A stretch of DNA of 64,000 nucleotides from Pipra filicauda (GCF_003945595.2 NW_024103707.1:248001-312000), one strand, 5' to 3'; shown: positions 12,619 through 24,806, counted from the first letter of the stretch. Numbers and translations: made by a program. The notes: generated from the letters alone by a model not told the origin.

Positions 12619-14694
12619 AAAACATATAAAATCATTGCTTTTGAAACACAGAAACACAGGTTGTGGTTATTTGACCTGACTGGAAATTGCCCAGTTTCCA
12701 GCGGAGGCGGAAGGGTGAGGGGAATGGGGAAGTAGAGGAGATTAATTCAGAGAGGAAATAACCGATTACAGTTTGTGGTATCAAGTCTAGAAAAGAGCTA
12801 TATAAGTAACAGAAAATATATAAAACCCCTCAGTAATGAGAGATCTGAGAAGGCTAATATAGTATTCAAATGGAAATGGATATTTGAAAATTCCCTAGAA
12901 ATGCCACAGCACTGAAGAACTTGCCATTTATTTTCTTCTTTTTTTTTCTTATTTTCTGCTTTTAAAGTTATAGCAAGTTCATATTGCCTAGACTGACTTG
13001 TTTATTTTGTAATTGTTATTTGCATATAAATGATTCACTGGAATATGAAGCATGAAAAGAGTGTTGATATTAATCTGAGTATACGTTCTTTTGTCAGCTT
13101 TCAACACATTGCCTAAGTAAAATTTTAAAAGTACACTTATACAAATTCTTGTACTGCATCTCTTCCCTGATTACCTAGTCCTTTTTAATTAAGTGCTTAA
13201 GCATAAGATAGAGGTTTCTAAATGGATAACAGATATAAATAATATAACTGAGCAAATTAAAGAAGACACAATGAAGATCTACAGCATAGCTAACTAGACA
13301 AATTTAAAATAAAGTTTTGCAGTGTTAACTTCTATCTCTCTCACTAGAAACAGAGTTGAAACACACCTCATTCTATTCTACTTTTTGTGAAGCCATCAGT
13401 ATTTTAAAAATATTTCTAAGCTTGATGGCTAAAAACTAAGATGGTAGAGTCAGGCAAACAGCCTACATTTTCTTCCTACCCTCAGTACTCCAGAAAGGAA
13501 ATTCTCACCACTCCAAAAGAAGTGCTCTGTTGACATCCATCTGGTAGAACACAGAGGAGGTAGATAGGATTGATAAGCAGGCAAGGCTAAACCATGACTG
13601 TTTCAACTTAAAATAGGTGGGGGAAAATAAACATGTATTAGTGTAGAAAAGTCTAGGCCATTTAATTTATTCTCAGTGTTCTCTGTTGAGAAGTCACCCT
13701 GAACTCAAGCAACAGCATTGAGCACTGGAGTGCCATAGTTGGGTTCTGAAAACAAAAACTAGAAGGTTTTTTAGTATATTTATAAAAAAAATGGAAAAGT
13801 AGTATCTTCAGAAAACTTTGAAACTATTCAGTTCCTTAAGTTATCTGTGTTCTTGTAAGAGCTGACATAAGAAAGAAACATCAACAACGGTCATGGAATT
13901 GCTTTCACTGGCTATCAGCTGGTAAGGACTGCTGTGTGAATGTTGGGATACACCACTAGCAGAAATGACAGTGAATAGAGTAAAAATAATTGACAGGCAA
14001 AGAAAGGAAAGGAGAGAAAGTTACCTTTGAAGACCTCAACTCAGCTTAAATTGGAAGTTGAGATCCTGAAAGAAATCAAGATGTTAAATGTAAATAAAGG
14101 TTAATGCAGGAAGGGGTTAACGTAGTAGGTGACCTACCGGTTATCTCTCAAGATTAAGACTATAAAATTGTTGTTATAGTTCTTCCCAGGTATTCCTTCA
14201 ATTTGGGCAAGAAAAATCCAGTGGGCTGACCATCTAGTTCCTCCTCATTCAACTCTGACTTCCCAAGAATTTCCAAATCACCCCTCTAGGAATAATTTTT
14301 TCCACTGTTGCACTTGCTACTATCTTACCTAACCTCCCCTTCTTCTGCTATACCTTTCAGTGATCTCCTGTACTCCAGTGTGGCCATATCTCACCCAGGG
14401 GTCTACCAATTAAAGACCAGAGTGATACAGAACCATTTCTGTCGTCCTGGAGACCAATGATGCTTCTCAAATTCAACAACAGCAGTCAACAGAAATGGGA
14501 ATTTACAAAAGATGACGATGTAATGTATTCACATTATGTGAATACATTGTGTGACAGACTTGACAGTAAACTATCATCTTGTTAGAATGACTTTTATCAA
14601 TGAAGTGCTATACTGAAAAATACAGTATTTCCAAACCACAAAACTGACTTTATTATTTAAATATTTGAATTAGGATTGATTCTGCCTAACCCTT
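12619..14694. other. Intergenic, no gene seen
   Basis: AT-rich sequence without a supported exon. It contains a perfect inverted repeat listed separately. The stretch 14100-14450 is less AT-rich and may be an old repeat that I cannot name. Confidence 0.45.
14522..14548. repeat. Perfect 13-bp inverted repeat with 1-base centre
   Basis: The arm AATGTATTCACAT (14522-14534) is followed by one T and then its exact reverse complement ATGTGAATACATT (14536-14548). It could form a hairpin or cruciform, or be the remnant of a transposon terminus. Confidence 0.8.
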
Positions 14695-14695
14695 T

Positions 14696-15639
14696 GTGAT
14701 GGATGCACCCCTTAACCAAACCTTTGGTACAGGCTCAAAAGGAGGTAAAGGCTTGAGACATAGTCAGGCCAAGAACACCTCCAGGAAACCCCCAAGTGAG
14801 CATATAGTGATCCAGCGAGCAATGATGCACATGAGCTTGTAACACCAATCCTGTGATTAACACACAGAAGGTGGGTTTTCCAAGACTTCTTTACCTAGGA
14901 ACAAAGACAGTTGCAAGTACAAGGAGTTTTATGCATACCTTTCCCATCACATGGAATTTGACAACAAGCCAATCACTTTATTCCATAAATATGACAGCCT
15001 GAGTGATTCTCCTTTGGGGTCCCTACTAGTCAGCATGTCTGCATGGTGCAATCTCCCCTTGAGCTGGGACACCTCTCAAGGTTGCTCCTTGAAGCAGAGA
15101 AGCTTTTCTACTAATGACAGATTGTCAGATGAGTCCAATTCGAATTCTCTCTAAATTGCAACTGGACTGCACACTAGTGACTCTTCCATTGAGCTGGGAT
15201 GCCTCTCAAGGTTTGAGATTCCTTTACCTGAAGCAGAGAGACCCTTTATTCGCAACAGATACTCAGTAAGTTGCTGATAACATGCTGAAATAATACTAAT
15301 GAAATCCATGTAGTTAATTCCTTTAGGTATAACCTGTTATCCAACTCTGAGACTAAGACCGGACCTAGCTACACATAAGCTCTATCAGGACTACAGAAAG
15401 GCAGAGAATCTACTCTGAACCTTGTCAGTCAACACGAGGGTCTTCCTCACTCCTTCTCGTCTTTGGTCTCAGTGTAAATCATTCTAAAATTATTCAAATT
15501 CGAATCTTTTTAGTATGTTTCATCCATGATAGAATGAAACTTGTCACTGAGTTTCGTTAAATCATGTTTATTAAGCCCACTTTGCTAAAACCTTTCATGG
15601 TGATTCTTTGAGTGACCATAAATCACACATTTGTGACAA
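14696..15639 (+). mobile_element. ERV-L type LTR upstream of HUS1
   Basis: The stretch opens TGTGATGGATGCACCCCTTA and closes CACACATTTGTGACA, so it has TG...CA ends. It is followed directly by AACTGGTGTAGTTGGCAGGA, which looks like the primer-binding region of bird ERV-L elements. Inside, the phrase GAGCTGGGA(C/T)(A/G)CCTCTCAAGG occurs at about 15061 and 15191, an internal duplication. Boundaries come from ends and context; I found no target duplication. Confidence 0.55.
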
Positions 15640-16230
15640 ACTGGTGTAGTTGGCAGGATCCTAAATCAGAATTTGTTACATCCTTCTGCACTGGAGTGGA
15701 TTCTCTAGAAAAATATTCGGCTGATTTACATGAAGTGCACAGGACCTGGGAGCAACGCAACCAGACAATAACCTCTCCAGAAACCGTTGCTGTATATGTC
15801 AGATAGAGTTACATAGACCTAAGGTTTTCTTTTAATTTTCTTCATAATGACTGTATTGAAAGACAGCATCAAGACATGTGTGCAGCATCCCTAGAGTACT
15901 TCAAAATCAAACGAAAGAAATTTAGCTGACCTAAACTGCCGTGTGACAAAAGAACACTGGACAATCCTGAGGAACCAAAAAGAACAACACTAGAAAACCG
16001 TCTCTGCAAATGCTGTAGTTTTCAAGGACTGCGAGGAACCAAGACCATAAGGCAAAGGGCACCGTCTTCTATAGGAAACAGCCATGCTGCACGCTAACGA
16101 GTAAAGCAAGGTTTTCCTTGAACTATTCCAGCCTCTGCATAAAACCCTGCACATCATGCACTAAGCTGAAATAATGCCAGGCAAATGGAGCCTGTCTGCA
16201 TGAGCTGCCCAGTCTGATAGAGAATGCCTT
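15640..16230 (+). mobile_element. Probable internal leader of the same ERV, truncated
   Basis: The sequence after the LTR-like 3' end begins with the putative primer-binding site TGGTGTAGTTGGCAGGAT. A short open frame follows (15612-15806, mostly past the PBS) that resembles bird ERV leader sequence as I remember it. No gag, pol or second LTR follows before the HUS1 promoter, so the element is cut off. The right border is a guess. Confidence 0.4.
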
Positions 16231-16529
16231 TCTCTAAACACTTGCGGTTGGCCAGCCCTTTCTGGGTGGCCTGGCTAACAACGGGTAAGTGGAAAGGCCC
16301 GAGAGAAAGCTTTGTTTGCTCCGCTTTCTTACACTGATTGTTGCTTTCCTACCTCACCGTGGCTTCATGTTGGGCATAGTTCTGCACCCAAGGGTAGTGG
16401 GGGAGCCTGTCCCCTGCCATGGGCTGATGGTGTCTGCTATAAGGGGCCCCTTGGATTTGAGGAAGAAAATTCTTTGAGACATCGGGAGCGGGACCAATAC
16501 AGATGCATTTAGACATATGTGCTGGGAGT

Positions 16530-17115
16530 GCCGAGAGGTTTTGCTTTGAGGTGAGCTTTTCAGCTTTGCCTACGAGAACCGCTACTACAGAGAGAAGTCG
16601 CCAGCCAGTGCAAGGCCGCAGGGGCCTGCCCGCCGCCGCCGCGCATCCAAAATCGTCTGCACTGCCCTCTGCCTGCGAGGAACTGTTCCGCCAGAGGACT
16701 CTCCCTCTCTGACCGCCTTCTGACCGGGCCCGCCCCCAGCCGTGCCGTCAGCGGCGGGTGGTGCTGTCGCAGCGAGCGGGGGGGGGGGTCGCGCCGCCAT
16801 GCGATTTCGGGCAAAGATTGTGGATCTCGCCTGCCTCAACAACTTCAGCCGTGAGTATGGCAGGTCAGGCTGAAGGGCGGCAATGCCTTGCTAAGCGGCT
16901 GGCTTCGACTTTCCCGGGCAAAGGGGAGAGGAAGGGAGGTGAGGACCGGGCCGCGGGCCCAGAGGCCTTTCCTGGGAGGAGGCAGCATGAGGCGCTTTCA
17001 TTTGCCCCGAGGTGTTTGGAAGTTTCCGCAGCAGCACGAGCTGCGTTTTTGGAGACTGAGGGTTTCTCCCCTGTCCCGCAGGGACCGGGGTGTGTTGAGC
17101 GGTCACCTCTGTAAC
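16530..17115. promoter_or_regulatory. HUS1: CpG-rich promoter region of HUS1
   Basis: This block is much richer in G, C and CpG than its surroundings and spans the first exon and part of intron 1. A run of ten G lies about 10-20 bases before the ATG. No TATA box is obvious, which fits a housekeeping-type CpG island promoter. The many overlapping ORFs on both strands here reflect base composition and are not supported as genes. Confidence 0.7.
16799..16850 (+). CDS. HUS1: HUS1 exon 1 (coding part)
   Basis: ATG in GCCGCCATGC context, encoding 17 residues plus one base; donor GTGAGT at 16851. The start agrees with the conserved N-terminus of the family. Confidence 0.93.
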
Positions 17116-20100
17116 GTCCCCCTCCCTCCCTCCGGCAGGTGTAATTAACACAATCTCCAAGTTAACCAAGACGTGCACCCTGCGCCTTACTGTCTGCAAG
17201 TTGTATTTCATCCTCTCCGATAAAGTAGCAAATGGAGGCGCGAGTATGTGGTGTGAGCTGTGCCAGGTGAGCCCAGGGAAGTTCAGAAATCACATGGTGT
17301 TGAAAACCAGAGCATGCAGTTGGGTTTGGTGTATGAGGCATTTCTTGCAGCCCTCACCTGAGGTGTGCCAGATCTCTTAAGGCCTGTCTGGTCACAGGCG
17401 TTTCAGGTTAGATATCCTCTTTATCTCAATTGTCACTTCAACTGTAAAGCTTTGGTGTGTGCTGGCCCATAAGGGCCTGCCCAAAACTGGAAACAGGAAA
17501 GCATAACACTGTTTTGTAGACTGATACGTGTTAGAGGAGAAAACAAATAGATTTAGAGCCTGAAGCAATGAGCCTTCATGTTTATGCAGTCTGTTTTGAT
17601 TCCAGCAGATGATGCCTGGTAGAGGAGAGTTTCCTGTTGTTCCTGTGCAGTTCTAGGCTTAAGGTCTGATGGATAAAACTTGCCCCTCTCATTTGCTTTA
17701 TTTTATTTCCCAACTTTCAAAAATTGTAGGGGAATTTCTTCGACGAATTTCAGATGGAAGGAGTAGCTGCAGAGCACAATGAAATCTATTTAGAGTTGGT
17801 GCCTGAGAACCTGTCAAGAGCATTAAAAACTGCCCACAGTGCTAAGGCAGTGAAGATCAAGTTGACTAATAAACACTGTCCTTGTCTCAGAGTTGCTGTG
17901 GAGTTAGTAAGTGCAACCATGCTTTTATGTTCATTATTAAGAAAAATTAATTCTTTAAAATTGTGCTTTTCCTAAGATCAAATGATAATCTTTAGTGTAA
18001 TTCTAGAAAACTGAAAAAAATTGTGTTATTTTCCGTTTCACTAGCCTTTCTTGCCATTATGGTTGGTAGCACACAGAACCAGCTTTGTATTTTCCAAAAG
18101 GCAAGAGGGAGGAAGAATGAAAGCTATGTGATTGAAACAACTTTTTCTAATGTCTTCTTCTTTCCATTACTTCATTCTCTATATCTTCTGTGGATTATTG
18201 CCTTTTTATTGAAGCCATTAGGTTTCAGTGTAGTGTTTGGCTCTAGTGTTTTGCATTTGATTATCCTGACATTGCATTTCAAACTGCTGTCTTCTGATTT
18301 TTTTTGTTGTTGTTGGTAACACCACTGATTCACGTCTTCAGGTCTAAGGATATCTTTTATATATATATATGTATATATATGTATATATATATATGTATAT
18401 ATATATACTTATGCATGATACCTCAGAAACCTTTCCTCATTCAAAAGGGAAGTCCACTTTAGAGCATATTGAGAGGAACTTAGGGAAAACTGGAACTGAC
18501 GTCTGGGACATGTAGTTACTGCCCACAGTGGGTCTGAAAGCTTTAAATTTGGAATTCAAGTCCTGTTTTTAACTGCAAGAGCATCCTCTCTTTCCCTCAA
18601 GCCATCCTTATCAAGCAGCAGTAGGATTGTGACACATGACATTCCTGTGGGGGTTATTCCCAGAAGAATATGGAATGACTTCAGAGAGCCCACTATGCCA
18701 GACTTTGATGTAAGCCTCTGTTTTTATATTCCGTATGGAAAGGGGAGGTTGCAATTGGAATGCTACTGCTACAGAGTATACTGCTGGGATTTGGAAAGGA
18801 GTTGAAAAGAAAGAGGGAAGACTGGAGGCTACAGATTTGGAGAGGGGTGGAACATGGCTTCTGTATTGACAAGAGAGTCCAGAACTTGTGAAAACAGAGC
18901 AGATAGTTACCAGTTTTTTCTGTGATATTCAGAGTGGAGGAAGGGAGGAGCAAAGGACTTGCATGTCTTTAAAGTGGAGCGTCTCTAAACCACACAGTTT
19001 TAGGCTGTTTCAGCTGTTTCTGCACCAAATGGCCCAAATAATCTGTTCTTTCTGAAATTCATGGCCTACCTGGCAGAGTTAGAGATACGTGTGTTTCCTC
19101 CTTTTAGGTTTTTAGATATCATCTCTATATCTTTTGTGACTTTTAGCAGAGTTGCAAGGAAAGGTCTTTGTGCAAATGTGCTCCTGTTTGAGGTTGTGGA
19201 TGCCTGTTACCTCTAAGCTAAGAGTATTTAAATTTTGAAGACATACAACTGAGTAGAAACTTGAAGAATTTTGTTCTGTTATTTCAGATTTACACTGCTG
19301 CAGTTCCAGAAATGAATGCAGTATCATGGGAATCTTTTTCTTTCCTTTTTGGCTATAGTTATTAACTACTTAGTTACACAGATGTGTACTTTCATGTGAG
19401 CATCTGACCTGCAAAAACCTGTCTCTTTTTTGAACACGGATTTGGAACATTATGTCTGAGGCAATTGCTAGAGTGCAGTTGCCTGTTGGTATAATGGGAA
19501 AGAGTTCCTCCATTCTGAGACATTTGCTGATTTCAGATAAATATTGTGCATCCTACAAGCCATAGATAATTCAGTCCAAACTAAGATAGAATTGAAAGGA
19601 AAAATAAATGTGTCACATCCCAGACACACATGAAAAACTTGTGCAAATGAAGTTCTTATGTCTTCCTAGGTCAGTATTTACCTACCAGTGCTGAAAATAA
19701 TGAAAAGTGTTGTGGAAAGAATGAAGAATCTCAGCAATTTCATTGTAAGTTAAAGCACTTCAAATATGTATGCTACAGACCTTACTTCAACAGGGACATA
19801 ACATTTCACTGTTGCCTAAACTGGTGACACCACATTATATCTTATTTTGGGATGAGACAGACATTGAAATCAAGGCACCTGAAGACTGTGTGAAGTTGAA
19901 GAGAATGATGGGATTTATTTTAGGATTTACACTGAAGAGCTTCGCAGAAAGTGATACTCTTTGTACTGAACTCTTGAAAGAACATGGCATTGTGTTGCTA
20001 CAAGCCACTCTTTGTAGCTGATAAGAATTTACAGTCCTTCAGGAAGCTGGCTAGAGACTTTACAGGTGACTTCATTAAAGAAATGAAGAGTGAGTCTTGG

Positions 20101-23100
20101 GTTAGGTGTCTGTGTGAATGAACTTTAGGTAAACTTGAGGTAGGATTTAAAGGAAATTCTGCTAATAGCTCCTGGATGACAGACTGTGCTTTAGGCTCTG
20201 ACATGGTGGGTTTCCAGTCTCCTCTGGGTTTCTGGAGTCCTGGAGTGCCTTCCATCGAAAGAACCCCTCTGCAGTTGGACATAAAAAGGCTTGGGGTTTT
20301 TTATTTAGTTGTTTTTGCTCACAGTCACCAGAATTGATTAACATGGAACTTAGTAAGGGTAGAGCTTTGAAATAGTTTTGTTTTGGTGCTGTTTATACCA
20401 GTTTTGATAAATAGGGCATTTTCTGTTAACTGACAATTCCTGAAATTGGGACAGTCTCAGTTTTCCAGACTTGGAAGAGTTGAGAGATTACCCTGGGTTT
20501 CTGGCAGTTTTGCAAGTGGCAGTCATCCTGAAAATACACTTGAAACTCTTTTTCTTTATCAGTCTTTTGGGGGACTTAATTTTTGCTTTCTTCCCCCATG
20601 TCCTCAGTGGAAATGCCTACACAAAATTAAGCACAGGGCTTTGTTTCCAGAGCTAAGGATCTTTTCTCACATTGGATAGCTGTATGATGGGATTGAATTT
20701 GGTGTTCAGCAGCACTCAGAAGAGGTAGTGTATCAACACTGGGCATACCCACTTTACTAAGTGCCTTGCTTTCATGTTATTAAAGAACAAAAACATCAGT
20801 TATCACAATTCTTTTTGCTAGATGCATCCTGGTAATAAAACTGGTCAAGATCAGTGCTGCAAAATGGATTTTTAGAAGCAATTTCAGATAGTTGGCCCAT
20901 TGTTTGGGAGCTTGGCCTCTCCATTCTATAGGAGATTCTGGTTGTGATGCATCTTTTTAAAAATTATTGAGAATTCTTCTAATCACAGAAATGAAGTGCT
21001 TAGTTATGCTTTAGGAATCCTCTGATCTGCTTGGGATTTGCGTAAGGTCATGTGTAGTCTCCTTCTGGCTGGACACTTGGTTAGGATGGAATTTGAAAGC
21101 TTTCAGCACTCTTCCAGGATTTCTAGTGGTTCAGTCCTTCTTAGAATTACTGGTCTGATGCAGTGGTTGTCTTTAAGTTTTCTAAAGCAGCTCTGTAACT
21201 GCATGTCAACTCCTGGTGCATCCCATATTCTGTGAATGTCATACAGACTGTGAGGTGCTTTTCTATTTGTGGAGGAGCTGAATGGAAATGCAGGAATCCT
21301 TGCGTTTCTTCAGATTCAGCTTCTCATTTCTAAAGCCTTTTTCTCAGCACATGAATTTCCCAAAGTGAATACTTGTTCTAAAAGTACTGGAGAGCAAGTA
21401 AATTTCTTTCTTTTCATAATTTCGGAGAGTTTGGTCTCGGATAATTCATAGAGGAAGGATGAGAAATACACTTTGTAGCCGAACATTTGAATGTTCAAAC
21501 CATGTTCAGAAAGTATGGTTGACCTGCACTGAAGTGCTTCTGGAAGCTTGTATATGAACAAAACTGAACTGTATTCTTCTGTAATTCTGCAGTGTAAAAG
21601 TGGGTTGCCTAAAATCGAGATTGATTGTGTTGCAGGTGATTGAAGCAAACTTGAGTGGAGAAATGAACTTGAAAATAGAAACTGACTTAGTATCTGTAAC
21701 TACACATTTTAAAGACCTGGGAAATCCTCCCTGGGGTATGTTTCTCTGTTTGCTACCTCTTGTGTCTGTCTGATCTCATTACTTAAGTGTGTTGATTATA
21801 ACAGTACTTACTTTTTATTCTTTAGAAAATAGCATCAAGTACTTTAAAGTCTTCAAATGAAATCTTAAAAGAAAACGTGGCCTATGGCTGTTTCATGTTT
21901 AGAGGGGTGGGAAATCTCTTCCAATATTGTTGACAGTTTTGTAGGAAAACTGGGCTTTCTTTTCCTTGCACTACTGTTTCTGAAAAACAAGCCAGTTTAG
22001 TTCCAATGCTTCAGCAGTTTTCAGTTGTGTCCCTGTATGTGTTGAAACTCCTTATTTAAGTGTTGTGTTCTTATGCTTTTAGCATCAGAAGAGGGGTGTC
22101 AAAGTTCTGCTCAAGGCAGAAATCTGGAAAGTATGGCTGAGGCATGCATAGACATCAAGAAGCTGCAGCAGCTGCTTGCTGGACAACAGGTCAATCCTAC
22201 AAAAGCATTGTGCAGTAAGTTCAGCAGCTCTGTTTGCAAACTCCAAGGAGGGATGTTTGCTGTACTTGTAGTCTCAGCAGAACAGCATATCCTCTGTTTT
22301 GTCTGTTTAAAACTCAACTATTTTTATTGTACCCGATGACTTTTAATATTTATATTTTTAGGCAGTAAGCTTCAGACTTAAGGCATTTGGGGAAGAAAAA
22401 AAATAAAATAAGTCAAGCCCTTTTATCAAGATGAATAATCAGACTGACAAATCATGGGTGTCTTCTTGTCTTTGTTTTGAAGTAGTTATTTTAATGATTA
22501 TTTTGAGGTATTATTTTTTGGAAGTCTTAAAGTCCTTAGGTTCTAGTGGATAAACTGGAATTTACTGTCATGTGTTTTTTTTTTTTTCCCCTTTGGATGC
22601 CTTCTTACATTGATTCTAATACCAAAATGCTTTTTATACAGCTAGTGTTTCTAGCCATAGAAACAGTATGTACTTTCTAGCAGAAGGCTATGCAGGGGTC
22701 TGTATTTTAATAACTCGGTATGCTTTTCCTGAGAACATCTGTGTATTATCGTTTAGTGCAGATGCTAAGAATTTCCCAAGGAAGATTTAAATAATGGCTA
22801 TAGCATTATAAACCTATACCTATACCTATTACATATTTGCTTTTTGATATCAGCTTTCATAGACTATTAATGCTTCCTAAACCATCAAGGACCTGAATAT
22901 GTCTAGTCATCCTTCTGTCAGAAGTGGTAAAAGCATTGTATTCTTATGGTGGCATTCTGTAGAAGATGTAAGTTTTTTTCCTGCTTTAGGATGGATTTGT
23001 TTTTTAATTTTTTTTCTCTTTTACAGATATTGTAAGTAAAAGAATTGTCCACTTCATCTTGCTGCATGAGGATGTTTCACTTCAGTATTTTATTCCAGCA

Positions 23101-23109
23101 CTTGCCTGA
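16799..23109 (+). CDS. HUS1: HUS1 checkpoint clamp component, complete, eight exons
   Basis: Eight exons (16799-16850, 17139-17266, 17730-17906, 18602-18709, 19670-19744, 21636-21735, 22083-22214, 23027-23109) join in phase to 855 bases, i.e. 284 codons plus TGA. All introns are GT-AG. The protein closely matches vertebrate HUS1 over its full length (human has 280 residues). It starts MRFRAKIVD, carries [43 protein letters not shown] and [13 protein letters not shown], and ends [12 protein letters not shown]1 has a PCNA-like fold of two related halves. With RAD9 and RAD1 it forms the nuclear 9-1-1 ring, which is loaded at damaged DNA by RAD17-RFC and activates ATR-CHK1 signalling. The start codon sits in a good Kozak context (GCCGCCATGC) inside a CpG-rich region. 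The frame shows no break, so I take the gene as functional. The few extra residues relative to human fall in a variable stretch around residues 215-232. Confidence 0.95.
17139..17266 (+). CDS. HUS1: HUS1 exon 2
   Basis: The acceptor CTCCGGCAG ends at 17138 and the donor GTGAGC starts at 17267. It encodes residues 18-60, including [10 protein letters not shown] and [11 protein letters not shown]. Confidence 0.95.
17730..17906 (+). CDS. HUS1: HUS1 exon 3
   Basis: The acceptor AATTGTAG ends at 17729 and the donor GTAAGT starts at 17907. It encodes 59 whole codons (residues 61-119), from [12 protein letters not shown] to RVAVEL. Confidence 0.95.
18358..18408. repeat. AT dinucleotide microsatellite in HUS1 intron 3
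   Basis: About 50 bases of alternating TA interrupted by G at several points. It lies between exons 3 and 4 and is likely length-polymorphic. Confidence 0.95.
18602..18709 (+). CDS. HUS1: HUS1 exon 4
   Basis: The acceptor TCCCTCAAG ends at 18601 and the donor GTAAGC starts at 18710. It encodes residues 120-155, from [18 protein letters not shown] to PTMPDFD. Confidence 0.94.
19670..19744 (+). CDS. HUS1: HUS1 exon 5
   Basis: The acceptor TTCCTAG ends at 19669 and the donor GTAAGT starts at 19745. It encodes 25 residues, including [20 protein letters not shown]. Confidence 0.95.
21636..21735 (+). CDS. HUS1: HUS1 exon 6
   Basis: The acceptor GTTGCAG ends at 21635 and the donor GTATGT starts at 21736. 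It encodes [16 protein letters not shown] through [10 protein letters not shown] and leaves one base for the next exon. Confidence 0.94.
22083..22214 (+). CDS. HUS1: HUS1 exon 7
   Basis: The acceptor ATGCTTTTAG ends at 22082 and the donor GTAAGT starts at 22215. The frame reads through a variable linker to [20 protein letters not shown]. One base is left over. Confidence 0.94.
23027..23109 (+). CDS. HUS1: HUS1 exon 8 with stop codon
   Basis: The acceptor CTTTTACAG ends at 23026. It encodes [18 protein letters not shown] to the terminal FIPALA and TGA at 23107-23109. A GTAAGT a few bases into the exon is coding sequence and not used as a donor, because the conserved C-terminus continues through it. 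Confidence 0.95.
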
Positions 23110-23945
23110 ATATTTTGGAATCTTGAGCATTTTCCAACCTGAGGCCTTTTCCATGAAGTCTGAAATCTTTCCTGAATTGCTGGAGTATTTTCACATGATA
23201 CACTGTTAGAAGCAGCCATCAGATGGACATTATTTCAATATTTATGAAATTATTCATAATACCTCCTCATCCAGAAAGCCGTTTTGGAAAGACGTACCTC
23301 TGGGAAGCTGACATATTGCCGTCTTAACGGAAACAAAACTGAAATTTGAATGTGCTTTTGGGATGCTTTGAGCTATGGGGATGGCAATGAAGTATTTTGG
23401 TTTTGTCAAAAAACATAAAGGTAGAATGCATCTCTGGAGCTGCTGCTGTGTGTATTCAGTATTGGGCAATGCAGCTCCAAGTTAAGAGGTCTCTAAGCAA
23501 GCCATCATACTTCCATGGAGCAGGAGAGCCCTCTGGAGGGTTGCAGATTGGTATTTGCCTAAACAGGTACACACAGCCCTCCTGAAGTGGTACTAAATTG
23601 AATTCTGTTCCAGTAGCGATGTATGTGAACTTGATGCTGTTAAATGTTGTGCAGCAGAAATCTAACTGCCAGCAAGTAACAAGATATAACAGATGCTAAG
23701 GAGCACCAACAGTTCAGCAGCATCTCTTTTTACCTGGTTGTATCTTTTGATCTGACTTGCTCCAACATAACTCAGTAGCTCTGTGCTTACTCTTTGTTTA
23801 GCTCTTGGCCTGAGAGCATGAGCTAAACAGTCTGGATTACTTTGCTAATGTGGGCAGTGAAAATCTGTGTACAAAATGAAGGTCATATGAGGACATGCAT
23901 GAACACGGCAATTGGTGTGAAATAAAGGGCAAGTTATCTGTGAAT
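23110..23945 (+). other. HUS1: HUS1 3' UTR
   Basis: Non-coding sequence from the stop codon to just beyond the only good AATAAA (23921-23926). The length of about 0.8 kb is plausible for a vertebrate 3' UTR. The true end is not shown by sequence alone. Confidence 0.5.
23921..23926 (+). promoter_or_regulatory. HUS1: Candidate HUS1 poly(A) signal
   Basis: Canonical AATAAA, followed within 25-40 bases by the T-rich stretch CACATTTTTTCCCCTTTTC. Confidence 0.55.
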
Positions 23946-24806
23946 CACATTTTTTCCCCTTTTCAGATGGAAAGCATTGTACAACATGTGTTGTCATGGT
24001 GTCAGTCATGGTGAGATTGCATCTAGGCTCTCAGGCCAAGCAGCCAAGAGCAAGACTAAGTCTCGTTCTTGGGAGTACTGCCCCTTCTTCTACTTCCTGG
24101 TTATCTTGTGAGGTCTTTTCTTCCTTATTCCATGTGTGATTTATTTGTTATCTGGACACGTTCCATATAGCTTTTAGTTGTTTTAGAAATAGTGAGTGAG
24201 TTTTTGCTGCCAAATGTGACTGGGAGTTTCTGCTGGGAAGTAACTTGTCATGGTCAGAAGTGCTGGGGTTTTGGTTGTTTTTTTTTTTTCTTTTTTTTTT
24301 CAAAGGGCATTGAGGGTAAGGGAGCAATGAATCTTTTGTTCTTGCAGATGCAAAGGGTCAAGAGAAGGCTGAAAGAGAGGCAGTGGTCTGGAGATCTTAC
24401 ACTTCTTTACCTTCTTTCACTATTACCATCAGACTAACCAGGAAGCATCTTCCAAATCCTGTTAGTTTTCATGGGCAGCTTCAATTGCACCAAAAATCTG
24501 TGTAAGATGAAAGTAGGTGTACTCCAGCTTACAGGAATTACATGGTAAGAGGTATGTGGTAAATATTCCTGGGTTTTTTCCTGGGGAGAGGGAAAAAACT
24601 ATCAGAATGCAATACAGAACATGCACTATGATGGTAGGCTTTGAAATGTTTGCATTTCTGTTTGAAAAATGTGTGTATAATATAACCTGATGGAAATTAC
24701 TTTTTCTGGTATAGTATAAAAACTCGTAATAATGACCTCTGTGCAGGCTTTGCAATTGGTAGTTTTAAAAGAGATCAGAAGTTATAATCACAAGAAAATG
24801 GTTGCC
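23946..24806. other. Intergenic after HUS1, nothing recognised
   Basis: No exon or repeat family could be supported. A T-rich run lies at about 24279-24300. Confidence 0.5.

Noticed and set aside
16289..17211. ORFs around the HUS1 promoter, including minus-strand ones that could suggest a bidirectional gene
   Set aside because: Composition effects of the CpG island; no conserved protein and no supporting splice structure.
23027..23045. GTAAGT near the start of HUS1 exon 8 as a donor
   Set aside because: The conserved C-terminal coding sequence continues through it to the stop codon.
16799..23109. HUS1 as a processed or decayed pseudogene
   Set aside because: All eight exons keep introns with good splice sites, one open frame and conserved ends, so a functional gene is more likely.
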